Of a stretch of DNA of 64,000 bases, positions 59,663 to 64,000 are shown piece after piece. The notes under the pieces were generated by a model, which was not told where the DNA came from, searched no databases, and was given only the letters and a program-made list of their open reading frames with translations. The stretch comes from Adiantum capillus-veneris (lineage: Eukaryota; Streptophyta; Polypodiopsida; Polypodiales; Pteridaceae): the NCBI GenBank assembly GCA_014529385.2, contig CM043967.1, forward strand, positions 13,145,501 through 13,209,500, given 5' to 3'. The stretch's first letter is position 1, and every line of letters starts with the position of its first letter. The position numbers and the translations under genes were made by a program.

Positions 59663-62600
59663 GCTGCACAAGGATAATATGCTCGCAGCAGCAAATTTAG
59701 CTATTAATCTCGAGGTCAAAAACAATTTAAGCATCAAATGACATTAGCAATGCTCAAAATCAATAGAGAGTCTATCGGTTCTCATACTCTATCTATTAGT
59801 CTCATGCTCTATCTATCAGTCTCATGCTCTATCTAACAGTCTCATGGTTAAAATTATCTACATTGTCAATTAGAGTCATCCTCCATCTACTAGTCTCATG
59901 GTCAAAATCAATCTACGTTACCAACTTATAATAGCCAGTGATGATATATCATTCTCTATGTATCACCTCATGGCAACCAATCCATATCATTACAAACAAA
60001 AAATGACAATGATTTAAAACATAACATTTCAATCATAATGTGTTCACATCTTACTACATCGATTTATCTAAAGTGAAAGTTTATGGCTTTTGCACGTTAC
60101 GATAATCGATATTTTTAATCACTTATAAAAAAGAAACATATAAACCAAATCATTTCACACTGTATTACATTGATTTATCTAAAGTGCAAGCTTGCAGCTT
60201 TTCACATTACAATAATTGATAATCTTAATCAAGTCTTGAAAATTATTGTCATTATGAAATGCACAAGCTACAAGAGCTACAAGTGATATTACCAAATGAT
60301 AATCAATTGCAAACCTTGACGATTATCATATCTATCTGAAGTGCGAACATGAAGTTTTCACACTCCACCATAGATCTTTAAGTGATTGCCTATCCACAGT
60401 GCAAACATGTGTAGACTCTCACACAATATGATAAATCTTGCAATTCAAATAAAGATGCATAAATATCAATATCTTTATCCATGCTATTCCTAGATTTTAA
60501 TTCCATTGATGGCATAATGTAAATGGTTCTACATAGGACCAAAAAATATCTATCTATCTATGTTCACTTTAAGGTGAAAATCTCTGCACATGAAAATCGA
60601 ACACTAAACTAAATAAAACTAACCTTTACTGTGTTTTATTTCTCAAATTGATTACCTCATGTGAGAGTACATTCACTACACAACGACAATACCTTAAATT
60701 ACTTAACTGGTTTACTTCCAAGTGTCAATTAATTGAGCACATGGCAAATGACTCCTATCAACAAACACTTTGCATAAAGTGAGAGACCAAGCTCTACACA
60801 ACATACAAAGCTTATATTAATTAACCATTGGAAAAAATTTTACTACTGAAACTTTGAACTAAATAAATCTAAAGTATTTTTAGTCAAAATTAATTTTTAG
60901 ATTATTTCATTATTCAAAATCTATTTCTAAATACATAAAATGGATCAAGGGGGAAACCACTCAAATATATGTTTTCTTTGAAAATTTTGATCCAAATTTT
61001 CATTACCTGCTGGCAAATGTGCCAAATGAATAGCGTAGCATGTTTTTACACCGATTTTTTCGATTGAAAAACTAAGAAGTTATACAATCCCATGTATTTG
61101 CTGATATGGCACCGTATATAACAAATGTATAATATGGGAGAATGAATAGTACGCCCATTATTCGCGTATTATTCATCTCCCGAATAGTGAATCATGCCAC
61201 TTAGTCCTAAAAGACTCCCCATTCACGACTAACTACTATATGGTATTTATGGCCCCCCTTCTTAAGATTACAATAAATATTTTGATAGAAGTATTATACT
61301 TTATTTTACATATAAGGTATTGTATGGTTCTTTGAAAACATAATATGACTCAATATGTAGTGTAGTAAAACTTTTGTTTGTTTTTTTTTGCTGCATAATT
61401 TTTGTTAATATACATTGATGTAATTCTCCTTATTCCTAAAATAAAATAACCCTAACACCATAAGAGAGAACAAAAATCAATAATTTTTCATTAGGTATTC
61501 TTAATGGCAGCATGTGAGTGCGTTTGTTGATCTATGCAAAAAGACTTTAGGTCTTGTAATATAAAAGGCTTTCAATTTACACCACATGGGAATTACAATT
61601 ATTGTGCTAGCAATGTTGGAGTCTGATGTATTCATCAAATTCTTTATCTATATATGTCAATGGACATATATGATATTGATAGACTTCATAGAGAGAAAAT
61701 ATCTTCTCCTCCGTCCAATAATCTCTATCTCTTCTCGTTCCCCCTCCCCCCTCTAGTGAGACTTGTATTCCACTGCCCCATACTAATAGCCCTAACTTAT
61801 ATGCTTATGTGGCCCTCCGTTGCACTTACATGGTACACATGCATCTATTCCAAGAATGTAGAAGGACGCGCATACAAAAATTTTGATACATTATGTGATG
61901 CCTAAAAGAAAAACCTCGAGAGGAAGATGCACACGCTATGTATCAAGTAGTTCTCAAACAATGAAGCATCTGTTGATTTCAAGTAATTCATTTTGTCATG
62001 TTTTGCATTCTCAGGTGTTTTTTTCCATGAAAACTCACCCACAATGGGTTAGGTCATGCATCATAGGAATTTGTGGTTGCCAACTGACAAGTAACAAGAT
62101 ATGATGGGCAACATAAGCTCAACAAGGCAAAGAGGCAACACTGGAGCAAAGTTGCGGCAATCTTGGTGGAAACAACACCAACATAAAACAACATGTAACA
62201 CTCCTAAAGTTTCTTCCAAGGCGTAAAAGTACAAAAACGGATACCCCAAGGGACACCTATATGCACAACATACGAAAAAGGGCTAAAAATAATTTTGGGG
62301 TACCAACCAGCTCAAAGTCAAATTCATCCTCACAAGTTTGAAAGGAGATCCTATTTTTGCTTTCCTAGCGTAAAAACTATCCCACGGGTCTCTAGATTTG
62401 TTCTTTATGTCATCTATGGTCACATCCATCTAAACAAAAACATATTCAGCTATATAATTTGTTGTGCACTGTCTTCATTCACTACACAAATTTTCCTCCT
62501 TACAAGTAGTCATCTAAACCTGACCACGAATCAAAAGCATGCAATCAAACTTTCTTCCATCATACATTGTAAATCCTTTTGGCAGAGTTTGCTTTCTTTT

Positions 62601-64000
62601 CTCTTAGGTTTAGCTCTAAATTGTGTTTAATCCCTATGATGAGTCTTTTATCTTCCTTCTTTTCTTCGTAATGCTTTAGAGACCTCTATTGGTGTTAATT
62701 CTCTAGGTTTCTTCAAAAAGATGACTATTTGGGCGTTGGGTTTTTTGTAAGCTCTTTTGACCATACTAAGGGACTCTTGAGTAGGCATAATTTCTTCACT
62801 CAATTACCCAAAAACCATGAGAAACAATATAAGATATTCATTGTTGAACGAGGTGAAAGTCTGAAGAAGACGTCCACACAATTATCCATGACTTTGAAAC
62901 ACTCCAAAATGGACTAATAGAGGTAACTAAATCATTAATTAAGTTTTATTGATGATTGCAAAACAATTGTGGCTCAGATTTTGAAGTTTCTTGAGAGAGT
63001 AGCTATACATGGGAGTGCATTTGTTTGTTTCTTAACGACTAGTCTCATCCAAAAGTTTGCATGCAAGTATGATTGAAGCATATTGGGACGAGGAAGCTTG
63101 TTGTCTTTGAGCGTTTAGAAAAAAAATAAAAAAACCCAAAAAACAATGTTTTCTTTTTTCTTAATACCAACTTGATGCACTCAACAAAATGCTATTTGCT
63201 TGCAATGTTTGAAGCATTTTAAAGACTCCGATATCTCTGAAGACTTCTCAATTTCTGCTCGACTATTTCTAACAAGATGAAAACTTGTTTATCAAAACAA
63301 AATGACTTTCCATGTGGTTTTGATACAGCATTGACAAATTTTCTATCGAGTAAAGCCACTACAAATATTTAGTGCGGCCTTAACAAATCTTCTATCAAGC
63401 AAAGCCACTACAAATATATAGCACTAATTTAAACAAGCAGACCTTTATAGGTCCAATTCTTAGTCATGATAAGCTCAAAATTCCAAGAAGAGAGCTTTTA
63501 AGAATACTAAGATTAATGTGTGAAAGGCTGAAAAAAAAAATTGAGACTTATTGTAAACACACTTTTTTAAAAGCGTCAAAAGAACAGTGACGAGTACAAA
63601 ACCATTGTTAAGTATCTCTCTAGATTTTTGGCCAATACAAATGCACTACAAGGCAAGTTTTAATGAAGAGACATGAACAGCCGATGTTTGTTTAGTTAAC
63701 ATACAAAATCTTCCCTTGGCAAGGGAATCTCTTTAATAAAGAATAGAATACAAGCAAATAACAAAGAATAGAATAGAACAAAGCTGATCAAAATGATCTT
63801 CCACATGTTACCCAATTGTTAACCGCAAACGACAAACTTCAGGAAGCACCTTGATAACAGTAAATGCCACAAATTATTCTTTGTTTTCCCACGCAATCTT
63901 GAAATATTTTAGGATGTGGACAACTTGCAAACAAGATTGGTTTGCACAACAAAGGATGCCTACATGCAATTGTGGAAAATTGACACTAATGTCAAGCCAA
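59663..64000. other. AT-rich region, no gene recognised
   Basis: Short open frames occur at 61654-61905, 61883-62104, 62295-62630 and 62729-62917 on the plus strand, but none has a recognisable motif or the look of a gene. Near 59770-59830 the phrase CTCATGCTCTATCTA and near copies recur four times, a small tandem repeat. At 63340-63420 two copies of a ~70-base phrase (ACAAATTTTCTATCGAG and ACAAATCTTCTATCAAG, each followed by AAAGCCACTACAAATAT) form a short duplication. Confidence 0.5.
63330..63425. repeat. Short direct repeat
   Basis: Two tandem copies of an approximately 50-base unit ending in AAAGCCACTACAAATAT, at about 63330-63370 and 63382-63420, with small differences. Confidence 0.6.

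Overview
This window is nuclear DNA of a land plant. The evidence is one spliced plant-type sphingoid base C4-hydroxylase gene, plant Ty1/copia and L1-type retrotransposons, a Ty3/gypsy-like leader, a plant-type hAT transposase with a DUF659 domain, and long GA/CT, TA and CA microsatellites. The sequence alone does not fix the lineage. A fern or another large-genome, non-angiosperm plant would fit, but that is a guess.

Layout. 1-2480: leader and LTR-like sequence of a minus-strand gypsy-like element, with a degenerate ~290-bp tandem repeat. 2480-7440: remnants of two copia elements; the plus-strand one keeps an LTR, a primer-binding site, gag and integrase pieces. 7441-10580: mostly unassigned, with one complete tRNA-Ala(UGC)-like cloverleaf on the minus strand at 8104-8176. 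10590-16240: a copia RNase H scrap with an internal triplication, an old L1-type LINE, and a copia integrase/RT/RNase H remnant; a 587-bp perfect tandem duplication crosses the LINE/copia junction. 16250-20760: the host gene, on the minus strand, two coding exons and a 2.6-kb intron. 21174-~43250: a single minus-strand L1-type LINE split by three LTR elements (A1, C, A2), each flanked by an exact 5-bp target-site duplication. 43250-51950: unassigned DNA with a periodic CCAATGAG array, a third truncated copy of family A and simple repeats. 51958-59662: a hAT transposase pseudogene split by a young copia element (B). 59663-64000: AT-rich, no gene recognised.

How it fits together. One gene looks functional: the C4-hydroxylase, predicted at 257 residues with all three histidine clusters. 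The rest is layered transposon debris: the LINE and hAT element came first, LTR elements landed in them, and microsatellites grew inside LTRs and leaders. Copia B is nearly intact: one frame with every catalytic motif but three in-frame stops, and LTRs differing at only about ten sites by eye. Copies A1 and A2 have both lost the same aspartate of the reverse-transcriptase YVDD motif. I saw no CRISPR, operon, defence system or other clearly new system. The points most worth a second look are the exact 587-bp duplication, the shared RT defect, the deleted element C, the tRNA and the CCAATGAG array.
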